Positions 1-10,135 of a DNA stretch of 64,000 nucleotides are shown here, one piece after another. A program made the translations under genes and the position numbers. The notes beneath the pieces are model-generated. The model was not told the DNA's origin and did not search any database. It saw only the letters and a program-made list of their open reading frames with translations. Every line of letters starts with the position of its first letter. Position 1 is the first letter of the stretch. This DNA comes from Thereva unica (Eukaryota > Arthropoda > Insecta > Diptera > Therevidae), in NCBI GenBank assembly GCA_949987705.1, contig CATLJY010000073.1, forward strand, positions 62,001-126,000. Direction: 5' to 3'.

Positions 1-65
1 NNNNNNNNNNNNNNNNNNNNNNNNNNNNNNNNNNNNNNNNNNNNNNNNNNNNNNNNNNNNNNNNN
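1..65. other. Assembly gap (N run)
   Basis: All 65 bases are N. The gypsy pol relic that follows is cut by this gap, so its C-terminal end is not visible. Confidence 0.99.
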
Positions 66-883
66 TACTGTCTTTTGACTTTTCTAAGGCTAACAACCTA
101 AGAAGTTCTTTGTCGTTCTTCTGTAGTGAGATTAAGTTTTCCAAGGTTAGTTTTTCTGATGCAATTGCAGAGACTTCCATTTCGCACGCCCTCGAAAGTG
201 AGTCTGCTACTACGTTCTCACGACCTTTTACGTGTCGTATCTCGTTTGTGTACTGCGATATATAGTCTAATTGTCTGGCTTGTCGAGGACTGCGGTCGGT
301 CTTGGTTGTTAGTGCTGTGGTGAGGGGCTTCTGGTCCGTGAACACAATGAAGGAACGCCCTTCTAGAAAATGTCTGAAGTGTTTGATGCTGGCATAAATA
401 GCAAGTAACTCCCGATCGAAAGCTGAGTATTTGGATTCCGTGTTGGATAATTTCTTTGAGTAGAAGGCAAGTGGTTGCCATTCGCTTCCGTTGTGTTGCT
501 CTAGGACGCCGCCGATTGCTATATTCGATGCGTCGACGGTAAGTCTGATGGGAGCATTGTCTATTGGGTGAACTAGAAGGGTGGCTGAACTCAAAGCTTG
601 TTTGGCGTTGTCATAAGCTTTCTTACATTCCTCGGGAAAAGAAAATTGTTGACCGTTGTTGGTTTTCTTTCCCATGTTCAATGCTATGAGGTGAGCGTGT
701 ATCGGCGCCAGGAGTGAAGCTAATTTTGGCAGAAACCTGTGATAATAATTAATCATACCTACAAAGCGCTGTATTTGACGGATAGAGGTAGGTAAAGGAT
801 AATTTTGTATTGCCTTTATTCTGTCGGGAGAGGGTAGTATTCCATCCTTGTTTATTTTGTGGCTTAAAAATTCGAGTTCGCTA
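66..883 (-). pseudogene. pol: Ty3/gypsy pol fragment: end of reverse transcriptase and RNase H
   Basis: Read on the minus strand, an open frame without internal stop runs from about 883 to the gap. It carries the C-terminal RT motif FLSHKINKDGI (usually FLGH), the thumb motif QRFVGMINYYHRFLPKLA, then RNase H motifs LTVDASNIAIGGVLEQ, FDRELLAIYASIKHFRHFLEG and FTDQKPLTTAL, ending near VVADSLSRA. These are diagnostic of Ty3/gypsy pol. There is no start codon: the N-terminal RT, protease and gag are missing on the right, where the frame stops at an (AT)n tract, and integrase would lie beyond the N gap. The motif order and wording resemble the G2 element at 49.9-53.9 kb, so it may be a relative. 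This is a truncated relic, but open reading suggests it is not very old. Confidence 0.88.
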
Positions 884-1218
884 ATGAGATATATATATAT
901 ATATACTTTTATTAGAATTTAAGATTGATTTGAATAGCATTTTCCAGATTTTTATTATGAAATAAGAAACATATTTTTATTAGAATTTAAGGTTCACAAA
1001 AAATTTTTCCGCGTGCAATGAAGTGAATTACTATTTTTTTTGGCAATCGCAATTAAATAAAGTATTAATTCGGTGTATATTATCGGTTACCGTTGATTTA
1101 GTAAGGTGTACGGTTATGTAAAGAGGAGACGTGAACAACTCGCGGTAGAAAATTACATTTATTATACTATAACAAGGTTATCTCATATCTATTTCTTGTT
1201 TTTTTTTTTTAAATAAAA
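884..1218. other. AT-rich interval with (AT)n tract; no gene
   Basis: Begins with an (AT)n microsatellite at about 887-905. A short motif TTTTATTAGAATTTAAG occurs twice (about 908 and 975). The last 80 bases look like the A/T-rich leader in front of the gag-like frame at 1219. No coding frame is recognised here. Confidence 0.6.
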
Positions 1219-1500
1219 ATGGAAGACGAAAACGAACAAAACGAAAGAGAAATTAAACACGTAGAATTGAATGAAGTCGCGGAGATTAAATTACCTACGT
1301 TTTGGGAAAAGGCTCCGGCGGCCTGGTTTATCGCGATCGAGGCAAAATTTGCAGTAAGAAAAATAACGTCAGACGCGAACAAATATGGACATGTTATCGC
1401 TTCTCTCCCAGTCGAAGCCATAAATAACATAATAGATATATTAGAAAAACCCCCGGAAAAGAATAAATACGATAATTTAAAGCAGATTTTGGTTAAACGT
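1219..1500 (+). pseudogene. gag: Ty3/gypsy gag N-terminal fragment, inverted relative to the neighbouring pol
   Basis: An ATG-started frame gives about 93 gag-like residues. The motif IKLPTFWEKAPAAWFIAIEA followed by KFAVRKIT, DANKYGHVIASLP and PPEKNKYDNLKQILVKR is the amino-terminal Gag signature of insect gypsy elements, and matches the same region of the G2 gag at about 53.5-53.9 kb. Similarity stops at about 1497, where the sequence runs directly into a tRNA-Trp primer-site complement. The reading continues to a stop near 1572, but the last 24 residues are LTR-like sequence read through. It points in the plus direction although the neighbouring pol (66-883) and primer site point in the minus direction. 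A real gag is several hundred residues longer. Confidence 0.75.
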
Positions 1501-1511
1501 CGGGGTCACCA
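1497..1511 (-). other. Primer-binding site complementary to tRNA-Trp
   Basis: The plus strand reads ACGTCGGGGTCACCA, the 3' end of eukaryotic tRNA-Trp including CCA as I know it. The minus strand is therefore a primer-binding site for a minus-strand LTR element. It lies 3 bases from the end of the LTR candidate at 1515-1807, the usual spacing. BEL1 has a related site at 17,945. Confidence 0.65.
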
Positions 1512-1514
1512 GAT

Positions 1515-1807
1515 TGTGGCGTCTTTCCTTTTATGCGCCGCAATGTCAATTCACTTTATTACTGACAGTTAAAATAAAACTCAATGTCCACAATTCACTT
1601 ATGTATATTCAATAATATAATTTTTTTACAGCGATCATTTCACTAGACTTCTATAGTAGGACTGCTTTTTATTTCACGTTACGACTGACTGACTGACTGA
1701 GGAGAAGTGAAAAACGGATGGACTTTTCGGGCTTGGTTTCTCGAAAATTCTTGGTTTCTCGAAAATTATTTTTGGTGTTGCCAATGCAGTGGCGACATGC
1801 TGCTACA
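1515..1807 (-). repeat. Candidate LTR (TG...CA) of a minus-strand element
   Basis: The block starts TGTGGCG and ends GCTGCTACA, so it has TGT/ACA ends, and it abuts the tRNA-Trp primer site in the correct orientation for a minus-strand 5' LTR. It contains a (TGAC)n stretch near 1685 and a direct repeat of TTGGTTTCTCGAAAATT near 1735-1765. No second copy is visible in the window, so the boundary is inferred. Confidence 0.5.
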
Positions 1808-2275
1808 ATACTATGTACTGCGATTATGTACTATTTATTCTGTACTATGACTAAGTATTATGAACTATGTGTTATCTGTTATGTACTTTGCACTATATAC
1901 TCTGTATTATGTATTTTCTACTAAATATTATGTACTTTGTACCAAACACTATATACTATGTTCTATGTAAAAGGTATTATGTACTATGTACTAGGTACTT
2001 GCACTATGTACTATGAACTATGTATTATGTTTTGTATTATCTATTATGTATTATGTACTATTTACTATGAACTATGTACTATGTACAATGTTCTATGTAT
2101 TATGTTCTATGTACTAAGTGCTATGTACTATTTACTATGAACTATGTATTATTCACTACTACTATGTACTATATTGTGTAATATGTACCTACTATGAATT
2201 ATGTTCTATGTATTATTTACATATGTATTATATATTACGGATTACGTATTATGTATTATGTATTATTGTATATAC
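1808..2275. repeat. Degenerate TATGTACTATG-type microsatellite
   Basis: About 470 bases made of short variants of TATGTACTATG, TATGAACTATG, TATTATGTAC and similar units. Several apparent frames of 60-100 codons rich in Tyr, Cys and Met come from this periodicity and are not genes. It starts exactly where the LTR candidate ends. Confidence 0.85.
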
Positions 2276-2965
2276 AAAATTTATTGACCTTTATCCTTCT
2301 GTAGTACTAAGATTGATTTGGACATATAGAATGACCATAGAGGTCTTAATTTCCAAAATGTGCCCAGGCACACATACATTTTTTTATGATATATATTTTT
2401 GTTTAGTTTTTTGAGATAGGTTATTGATAGTACATTTTATTAGGGTTATAAGGAACAAGTAATACGTATTAACGCGTATTATATTCATGCCAATTTTTAC
2501 GGTAATTCGCTTTACCATATAACATAAAATACACCACTACAACGCAAAAAAACATTACGGTTTCGTTTTTGATATACAGTATCCGTTGATTTTTCAAAGC
2601 GGCTGACTTTTGGTTAGGTTTTGGATAGTATGGGAGGGAAAGGGGGTGGTTGGAGTCGTAATGGTCTAGCCGCTAGTGCGATTTTGTTTTGGCGCAGGTT
2701 TACGTATCACCCTGAATTTAAGTAACCCTAGGACCTATTTTCATAAATATGGTAGCAATGATACTCCCACCCATCTAAAACTACATACGTCAAAGCTCTC
2801 CACCTCAGCACCTTCCAGAGTATGTATTTTTTTCCACTAAAATTTCAACTTCAACTATCTCTATCTCTATTTTTTAAATTTAACTAAACTATATTTTGTA
2901 ACAAATCCTCCCATACTATTCATACTCGGCACGTGTTTCACTATAATGTTGAATTGAATGGGACC
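2276..2965. other. Unclassified intergenic sequence
   Basis: No coding frame recognised. A short inverted pair (ATAGTATGGGAGG near 2625 and CCTCCCATACTAT near 2908) and the phrase TATCACCCTGAATTT near 2705, which recalls the fold-back element at 16.8-17.3 kb, suggest a degraded fold-back repeat. Confidence 0.4.
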
Positions 2966-3660
2966 CAAATCGAATTTTTTGACCGGATCAGCAGTGGATT
3001 TGGAATTCATAAATTTTTACTAAAAATTCGTCCTTTGTGTCTTTAAAAACCCCCACACCGATTTTCATTGCAATTGGAATACCATTGCTAAAAGTAGTCC
3101 ACCATTTTGAATTGGCAAATTTTGACCACAAATCCGTTATTTGGAACCCTTAAAACCCCCGATTCTGATTTTCAATACAATCAGAGCATAACTTTCGAAA
3201 GTATTCCACCATTTTGAATTTTAAAATTTTAACCACAAATTTGTCATTTGGATCCCTCAAAACCCCCCGACACTAATTTTCAGCACAATCGGTGCACAAT
3301 TGCCAAAACTAGTCCGCCATTGAGAATTTTAAAATTTTAACCACAAATTTGTCATTTGGATCCCTCAAAACCCCCCGACACTAATTTTCAGCACAATCGG
3401 TGCACAATTGCCAAAACTAGTCCGCCATTTAGAATTTTAAAATTTTAACCCCAAATTTGTCATTTGGATCCCTCAAAACCCCCCGACACTAATTTTCAGC
3501 ACAATCGGTGCACAATTGCCAAAACTAGTCCGCCATTTAGAATTTTAAAATTTTAACCACAAATTTGTCATTTGGATCCCTCAAAACCCCCCGACACTAA
3601 TTTTCAGCACAATCGGTGCACAATTGCCAAAACTAGTCCCCCATTTTGAATTTTTCTTCT
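2966..3660. repeat. Satellite-like tandem array, 108-bp unit, about six copies
   Basis: TTGTCATTTGGATCCCTCAA occurs at 3241, 3349, 3457 and 3565, exactly 108 bases apart. More diverged units lie upstream (about 3025 and 3133). Each unit includes ACCCCCCGACACTAATTTTC and CAAAACTAGTCCGCCATT. The right-hand units are almost identical, so homogenisation is recent there and decays leftwards. Confidence 0.92.
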
Positions 3661-4066
3661 TTCTGCCATTTTGGCCGCCATACTCCCCATATTTTTTTTT
3701 CATATTATGCTCTTTATATGAATGATTCTCCAAAAAATGGCAGGATCATATAAAATTGGAGTGTCTATATCTATATTGAAGCGGAATAATTGTTAGTTTT
3801 AATTGTTTGACAAAATTAATTGCAATTGATAAATTAATTGCAATTGATTTAGTTCTAATATACAATTAATACAGATCTCCTCTGCAATTGAGACACATGT
3901 AGTGATCTCATATGTGAAGCGTAGGTGGCGAGATCCTTCCTTACTTGCTCAGAAGAGATCTGGTATTGCTCATGATAAACAGTGTAGAGCTTAAGCAGGG
4001 TATTCCGATCGATGGGGAGACCTTCTTGTTGGATCGAAATAATGAGGCTGGTCCTGGTCTTACCAT
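3661..4066. other. AT-rich interval, remains of LINE sequence downstream of the ORF1 relic
   Basis: Contains a repeated TTAATTGCAATTGAT motif near 3815-3855. From about 3945 to 4066 the minus strand continues past the stop of the ORF1 relic with short LINE-like fragments. No complete gene. Confidence 0.4.
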
Positions 4067-5118
4067 TTACACAGGTAGACTGTCCCCTTTTCGGTTCGTA
4101 GCTGCCGCCTTATTCACCTTACTGATTTTTTCCAATCTGCTGGCCCATTCATGCATTGACCACGTAGTTCCGAATTTTTTTATATTGTTCACAGGCAGGT
4201 GTAGCGGAGGCAAATTGTGAGATGGGTTAGATGAGATTGATAAAGCCTGTCTGTGCAAATTAGGAGGGCCGAGTGTAAAGTTGGCCCGATCCAGCTCGTC
4301 CGCGAGTGAGATAGGCTCTTCGTCATAGTCACAAATTGTTGGCGCGGGGTCATCCTGGGTGGAAAAATTGATTTTGTTCTCAGCCGTGGAGAGTGATTTG
4401 ACTTTCGTCAACTCCGTTTCAATGTTATGCAATTGTGATACCACGTCTTTTTTAAACTGCAGAGTTCCATCATCGAGAACGCAGATCTTATGTATGCAGT
4501 CCGAAATTTTTGCTGGTAGATCGGACTTTGTCAAGCTTTCATTATTGTTGTTGTTGTTGTTATCAGAATTGAGCTTTATTTTTTTCAGAGCCGAGTTAAT
4601 TGAATTGAGCTCGAATTTGATAAGTCTTGACAACTCCTCAATTATTTCATTTTTTATGGTATCCTCTTTGGGAGCAGATAAGTTATCCAACTTCATTTTC
4701 ATGTTCTCTAAATTTTTATAGTAGTCATGGAAATTATTGTCAGTTCTTTCGACAACGGTTGAAAGCTCATCTATGTATATTGTCCATTAATACATTAATG
4801 TTCCTCTCTGTGCTAAAAGCTTTGGCCTTGCAAGCTTCAAAGTCATTTTTCATTCATGTAAATGACTCAGTTAAGCTCACAATGTTGTCGTTATCGGACT
4901 TAATCGCCAAAAGAATGTGAGGAAGGTTAACAGATCTGCATTCTGTGCAATAAAATTTGAAAGGTCGTTTATACTCGTTCATATATGTATCTGAACCCAG
5001 TGCGAGAAAGTCCAATGCACGATGTGTGATAAGAATTGTCGCAAACACCATTGCATGCAATCAATTCGTCAGCAGAGGTGTTGTCGACGAGGCACGAGCT
5101 TTTTCTGCATTTGTTCAT
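4067..5118 (-). pseudogene. LINE ORF1 relic with amino-terminal PHD-type zinc finger
   Basis: On the minus strand an ATG at 5118 opens a PHD-like C4HC3 pattern: C-x4-C near the start, then IACNGVCDNSYHTSC, then after a one-base frame break FKFYCTECRSVNL supplies the last C-x2-C. More frame breaks occur at about 4700-4860. The longest open piece, 4067-4702, gives 211 codons with a coiled-coil-like acidic/lysine-rich region, an Asn run from a (TTG)n tract, and a low-complexity end. This organisation (PHD finger, coiled coil) matches ORF1 of the intact LINE at 58.1-59.5 kb. ORF1 proteins of this kind bind the element RNA. No ORF2 follows, so this is an isolated, broken ORF1. Confidence 0.68.
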
Positions 5119-5344
5119 CTTGACTTAATTAACGGCGGGACACGTAACACTGTGGCACTTATATATGTATATCGAAAGAATTGATTACACAATTATTATG
5201 TAACTAGCTGGGACCCGGTGCGCCTACGCTGCACCCATAAGTCAATAGTAAACAATAAAAACCATCCACTGACTTAATATTTTTCGAGATATGAATTTTA
5301 CACAGATGAAATGCCTCAAAGAACATGGGTCTTGCGTCGGCCGC

Positions 5345-6756
5345 CATGAATCGGTATATTGAGTCTACTACATTGCTTATTGTATTCTACTTATCATACC
5401 CTTCAATTTGATACCCATGTTGAGGGGGTTTTGAAGAAAGTGGTAATCCGGCCTCTTTAGACGGCCGCCATGGATCTAAAGATATATTTTGTATACTACA
5501 TTGCTTATTGTATTCTACTTATCATATCCTTTCATTTGATACCCATGTTGAGGTGGTTGTGAAGAAAGTGGTAATTCGCCCTCTTGAGACGGCCGCCATG
5601 GATCTAAAGATATATTTTGTATACTACATTGCTTATTGTATTCTACTTATCATACCCTTTCATTCGATACCCATGTCGAGGTGGTTGTGAAGAAAGTGGT
5701 ACCCCGCCCTCTTGAGACGGCCGCCATGGATCTAAAGATATATTTTGTATACTACATTGCTTATTGTATTGTACTTAACATACCCTTTCATTTGATACCC
5801 ATGTTGAGGTGGTTGTGAAGAAAATGGTAATCCGGCCTCTTGAGACGGCCGCCATGGATCTAAAGATATATTTTGTATACTACATTGCTTATTGTATTCT
5901 ACTTATCATACCCTTTCATTTGATACCCATGTCGAGGTGGTTGTGAAGAAAGTGGTACCCCGCCCTCTTGAGACGGCCGCCATGGATCTATAGATATATT
6001 TTGTATACTACATTGCTTATTGTATTCTACTTAACATACCCTTTCATTTGATACCCATGTTGAGGTGGTTGTGAAGAAAGTGGTAATCCGGCCTCTTGAG
6101 ACGGCCACCATGGATTTAAAGATATATTTTGTATACTACATTGCTTATTGTATTCTACTTATCATACCCTTTCATTTGATACCCATGTCGAGGTGGTTGT
6201 GAAGAAAGTGGTACCCCGCCCTCTTGAGACGGCCGCCTTGGATCTAAAGATATATTTTGTATACTACATTGCTTATTATATTCTACTTAACATACCCTTT
6301 CATTTGATACCCATGTTGAGGTGGTTGTGAAGAAAGTGGTAATCCGGCCTCTTGAGACGGCCGCCATGGATCTAAAGATATATTTTGTATACTACATTGC
6401 TTATTGTATTCTACTTATCATACCCTTTCATTTGATACCCATGTCGAGGTGGTTGTGAAGAAAGTGGTACCCCGCCCTCTTGAGACAGCCGCCATGGATC
6501 TAAAGATATATTTTGTATACTACATTGCTTATTGTATTCTCCTTAATATACCCTTTCATTTGATACCCATGTTGAGGTAGTTGTGAAGAAAGTGGTACCC
6601 CGCCCTCTTGAGACGGCCGCCATGGATCTAAAGATATATTTTGTATACTACATTGCTTATTGTATTCTACTTATCATACCCTTTCATTTGATACCCATGT
6701 CGAGGTGGTTGTGAAGAAAGTGGTACACCGCCCTCTTGAGACGGCCGCCATGGATC
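5345..6756 (+). repeat. 128-bp minisatellite, about 11 copies
   Basis: The word CCATGGATCTAAAGATAT recurs at about 5468, 5596, 5724, 5852, 5980 and so on to 6748, spaced 128 bases. Units alternate between two subtypes (GTGGTACCCCGCC and GTGGTAATCCGGCC), which points to a higher-order 256-bp repeat in part of the array. Frames of 60 codons seen in every fourth unit are artefacts, because 128 is not a multiple of 3. Confidence 0.93.
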
Positions 6757-6902
6757 ATTTTAGTTTCAATAGCGTCATGGCCTACCTATTGTTTGACAGC
6801 TGCGTAAATTTGAAATTTTCATTAAATGTAATGATTCAATTTAATGACAATTTTACATTTGTCAAACAATAGGTAGGCCATGAAGCTATTGAAACTAAAA
6901 TG
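6756..6902. mobile_element. Short fold-back MITE at the end of the minisatellite
   Basis: ATTTTAGTTTCAATAGCGTC at 6757 and its near-perfect reverse complement ending at 6901 (GAAGCTATTGAAACTAAAAT) form arms of about 42 bp. The following GGCCTACCTATTGTTTGACA is also matched. It interrupts the last 128-bp unit. No target duplication is obvious. Confidence 0.75.
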
Positions 6903-7167
6903 AAGTGAAAATTCCTAAAATTACCATTTTTGTTTGGATTTTGCAGCTGTTTTTTTGGTTAAAGGTATAAAAAATAGCCTACGACCTATTCTCAGACCTA
7001 CCAAATATACACCAAAAATTTCATGTAAATTGGTCAACCCGTTTCGGAGGAGTACGGTAACAAACACTGTGACACGAGATTTTTATAGATATAGATTATA
7101 AGAGTTCAAAATCCAAATGAATTAATGACTGTGGCAACCGAGAAAAATAATCATTTATACTTATTTA

Positions 7168-8420
7168 TTATTGTCTGTCTGTAGAGGCGAAAAAAGGTAA
7201 GAAGCCGGACGACACGACTGTAACGGTCAACGGTTGAACTAGAACCTTTGTCTTGGAGATACTCCATGCTTCACATCCATACGAAGCTACTGTATCTGTG
7301 ATGGTTTTGTATACTCTTACTTTGATTTTTCTGTAGATGTCTTTGGATTTCGTTACTGGAAGTAGTGAGAAGTACATAAGTATGTTATGTTTGCGCCGTT
7401 TATTCTTCCTTGTATGTCTATCGTTTCATCGTTCTCTTCACTGACTGTGGAGCCCAGGTAATTAAATTCGTTTACCCGTTCGATATTACCCCCACGTGGT
7501 GTTGTAACTTCTTCTTTTTCTTTCCACCCTTAACTGAATTAGAATCTTACTCTTGTCGGCATTTATTTGAAGCCCTATATCATTGACTCCCTTTTCTAAT
7601 TCCGTGAATATTTCTCTAAGGTATGACACTGATCTGTCAAGGCGGTTTATATCGTCGGTATATCCAGCCAATTGTTTTGATTTGCAGGGTTGCGTTTGCA
7701 TCAATGTTTACTTTGCGAATTATTTCTTCTAGACAGAGATTAAATAGCATGAGTGCCACCCTATCGCCCTGCTTTAAGCCTTGCTTGGCTGGGAAGGACT
7801 CCATCTATTCTCCTTGTATTCCGACTGCACACCTTGTATGTTCCATTGTAATTTTCGTCAGTTTCACTATCTTTAGAGGTATGTTTAGGTCCAGCATTCT
7901 CGCATACATTTTTTCTTGTCGATGGTACGCTTATTTGAAGTCGATGAAAAGTTGATACAAGTCGATATTGTATTCCCAGCATTTTCGGAGGATTTGCCTT
8001 ATTGTAAAAAGTTGGTCCATTGTTGATCTATTTCTTCTAAATCCAGCTTGGTATTCAGTTATTGCAGCTTCTGCATAAGGTTCCAGTCTGGCCTTAATTA
8101 TATTTGTCATTATTTTATACATATACTATGCATAAAAGAGATATGCCTCTGTAATTTTCACAGATGAACTTATCTCCTTTCTTGTGTATTGGGCAGATAA
8201 TGCTTTGCTCCCAATCTTAAGGCATTTTTTCTTTGCTCCATATGTAGCATAGTAATTCATGTAAAGCTGCTGAAAGCGATTCTCTTTCTTGTTTGATCAA
8301 CTCTGCTGGGATGTTATCAATTCCTGGAGATTTGTTGTTTTTTAAGGATTATATGGCACTTTGTAATTCTTCTAGGGTTGATACATTTGTTTCACCGGTG
8401 TAATCATTATGCTGTAGACG
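7168..8420 (-). pseudogene. Non-LTR retrotransposon (LINE) reverse transcriptase relic
   Basis: Reading the minus strand from 8420 to 7168 gives successive RT motifs in shifting frames: NNKSPGIDNIPAELIKQ (RT block 0/1), [59 protein letters not shown] (palm aspartate), KQGLKQGDRVALMLFNLCLE, then IGLQINADKSKIL and a C-terminal YKTITDTVASYGCEAWSISK. At least six stops or frameshifts break it; the YxDD box has degenerated to YTDD (GYTDDINRL). Endonuclease and 3' tail are not seen. The wording resembles RTE/I-group LINEs common in insects, but the clade is not certain. Confidence 0.82.
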
Positions 8421-8959
8421 CGGATCTTGTACATGTCTCTTGCTTTCATTTGCGTTCCGCAGCTCAAAGAAAAAATTATATCTATTTATCAAAAATGTTA
8501 TCCCACACGTTGCAACCAAAGATCCTTCATCGCAGGTAAAGATTCCCGAGTGACAAATTGCAGTTCAAGAATCAAAAACCTCAGACTGATTCCCCCTAAA
8601 ATTTTTAACGTCCAAAGGCACACGAACGAAATGAATTTAGCTGGTTGATGCTGCTTGTTAAGGCTTGATTACAATTCGGTCGATGTCGCAGTCGCTGTCC
8701 CGGTCGTACCACCAACTGTCAGAAGTTGAAATATATGAAATTCTCTAATCGCAAACACAATTTGTCGCTAATAGTATAATCAATCTACGGATTCATAATG
8801 ATAATTCCCAGAAATTGAAGGCACGGAACAAAAAATATGAGCGTGTAGAACAATTAATTTAAGCAAGATTGCGTGTTTTTTTCCGGAAGTAATACTTGGA
8901 CAGTAATATTGCTTAGTAGGCAGATATCTCTAACTAACGAATTTAACTATTTTGTGGAG
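8421..8959. other. Unclassified sequence, no gene
   Basis: A 73-codon frame at 8427-8648 has no recognisable motif and ordinary AT-rich composition. I see no repeat or RNA gene here. Confidence 0.4.
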
Positions 8960-9343
8960 TTTAAGGCCTTCCGCACTCTAGCCGACTGATTTGGAAGCCC
9001 AATTTCAAACTGGTTTCACAATAATCACGAATACAACTAGTTTGTAATCAAAATGAAATATTTGTCCACACACTAGTTCAACTGATTTTGGATCAATCTG
9101 TGTTAGTTTTTAGTGACGAGGTTTTAGCAAAATGTCAAGTATTCCAGATGAAGTACAGCCACGCAACTGAAATCACTTCCCACCGACAACAACAGAAGCA
9201 CCCGAGCAGTTAAAACTAGTTTCAAATGGGTTTCGTTTCTGTCGACGCGTGTATGGATTCTAACTTCCGTACCCTGATCATGAAACAGTTGCGTGTCCAA
9301 CTGGAATTGCAAATCAGTCGACTCGTGTTCGGAGGGCCTAAAT
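8960..9343. mobile_element. Fold-back MITE with about 35-bp imperfect terminal inverted repeats
   Basis: The left end TTTAAGGCCTTCCGCACTC followed by GCCGACTGATTTG matches the reverse complement of the right end (TTTAGGCCCTCCGAACACG followed by TCGACTGATTTG). Length is about 384 bp with no coding capacity. The superfamily is not determined. Confidence 0.65.
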
Positions 9344-9944
9344 CTATTTTCATTAATACCTACTTTGTAATATTGTTAGTATTTCTCCATTACGTCCCTG
9401 TTCTTATAACAGGTGATTCTACTGAACAAATCTCGCGAATCTCGCGGATCCCGCCTGTCTAGTGCCGCCTTACTAGATTCCCTAATCGACAGGCACAAAG
9501 GATTGTATACCTCTCTTTGATATTTTTTATTTCTCTCCCACTCATTGGGTAAATCTAAATATTAAATTTATTAAAATTCCCTTAGGGAATTAGCTTTTGC
9601 GTTCAACTGGCAATCTGCCTTTTAAGCAGAAAGCATCATCAGCAGTTTCTGTAAAACGTAATACAAACCAATTGCCAGTTTCGGTTCGACTGTTTTAATG
9701 GTCCGCGGCGGGCATCCGTTTTTTGTGTTTTTTCGCGCGTTTAGTGTTTTAGGTTCGCTAATTGGTCACTGGAAAGGTGCAAGTAAGTATTCTTCATGTT
9801 TTAGTACATGCCTAAGGATTTAGGGTCCCTTATTTAGTTATTTTTAATGATTTTTGTTATTGTTCCTTGTCCTCTGGGCCTTTGTGGACTGGCTGAGAAA
9901 CCTAGGCGCAGGTAACTGTGAATGAATATACCGTTGGTAACATG
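9344..9944. other. Unclassified sequence
   Basis: No coding frame. Contains a small palindrome TTCCCTTAGGGAA near 9580 and a stem TCTGCCTTTTAAGCAGA near 9616. CTGATGA on the minus strand near 9637 was considered as a hammerhead core and rejected. Confidence 0.4.
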
Positions 9945-10135
9945 ACATTTTAACCCACTCCGTAGTTGCTGTAATATTTGTGGTTTGTGAAGGGTCCCTA
10001 AAAGTGATCAGTTTTATGGTTTAGTAATAGAACTTATCCAGCACGTTCAGGATAATAATTACATTTTAACCCACTTCGTAGTTGTTGTAATATTTGTGGT
10101 TTGTGAAGGGTGCCTAAAAGTGATCAGTTTTATGG

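Larger units (their letters stand above)
5193..7098 (+). mobile_element. Non-autonomous element with conserved head and tail around a minisatellite
   Basis: The head ACTAGCTGGGACCCGGTGCG at about 5201 and the following GCTGCACCCATAAG recur as related heads at about 54,108 (plus) and 14,093-14,121 (minus). The tail near 7000-7098 reads like the common insect repeat ending with TTGGTCAACCCGTTTCGGAG and GAGATTTTTATAGATATAGA. Between them lie an 11-copy 128-bp array and an inverted repeat. No transposase or RT is encoded. The class (Helentron-like or retroposon) is not settled. Confidence 0.6.

Noticed and set aside
1718..2414. Tyr/Cys/Met-rich frames of 67-98 codons
   Set aside because: Produced by the TATGTACTATG microsatellite; no conserved motif.
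5508..6872. Repeated 60-codon frames starting MYSTYH
   Set aside because: They come from every fourth unit of a 128-bp minisatellite; the frame is not kept between units.
9560..9680. CTGATGATGC on the minus strand with a following TCTGC/GCAGA stem, as a hammerhead ribozyme
   Set aside because: The required GAAA after stem II is absent (GATTGCC instead) and no stem III could be placed.
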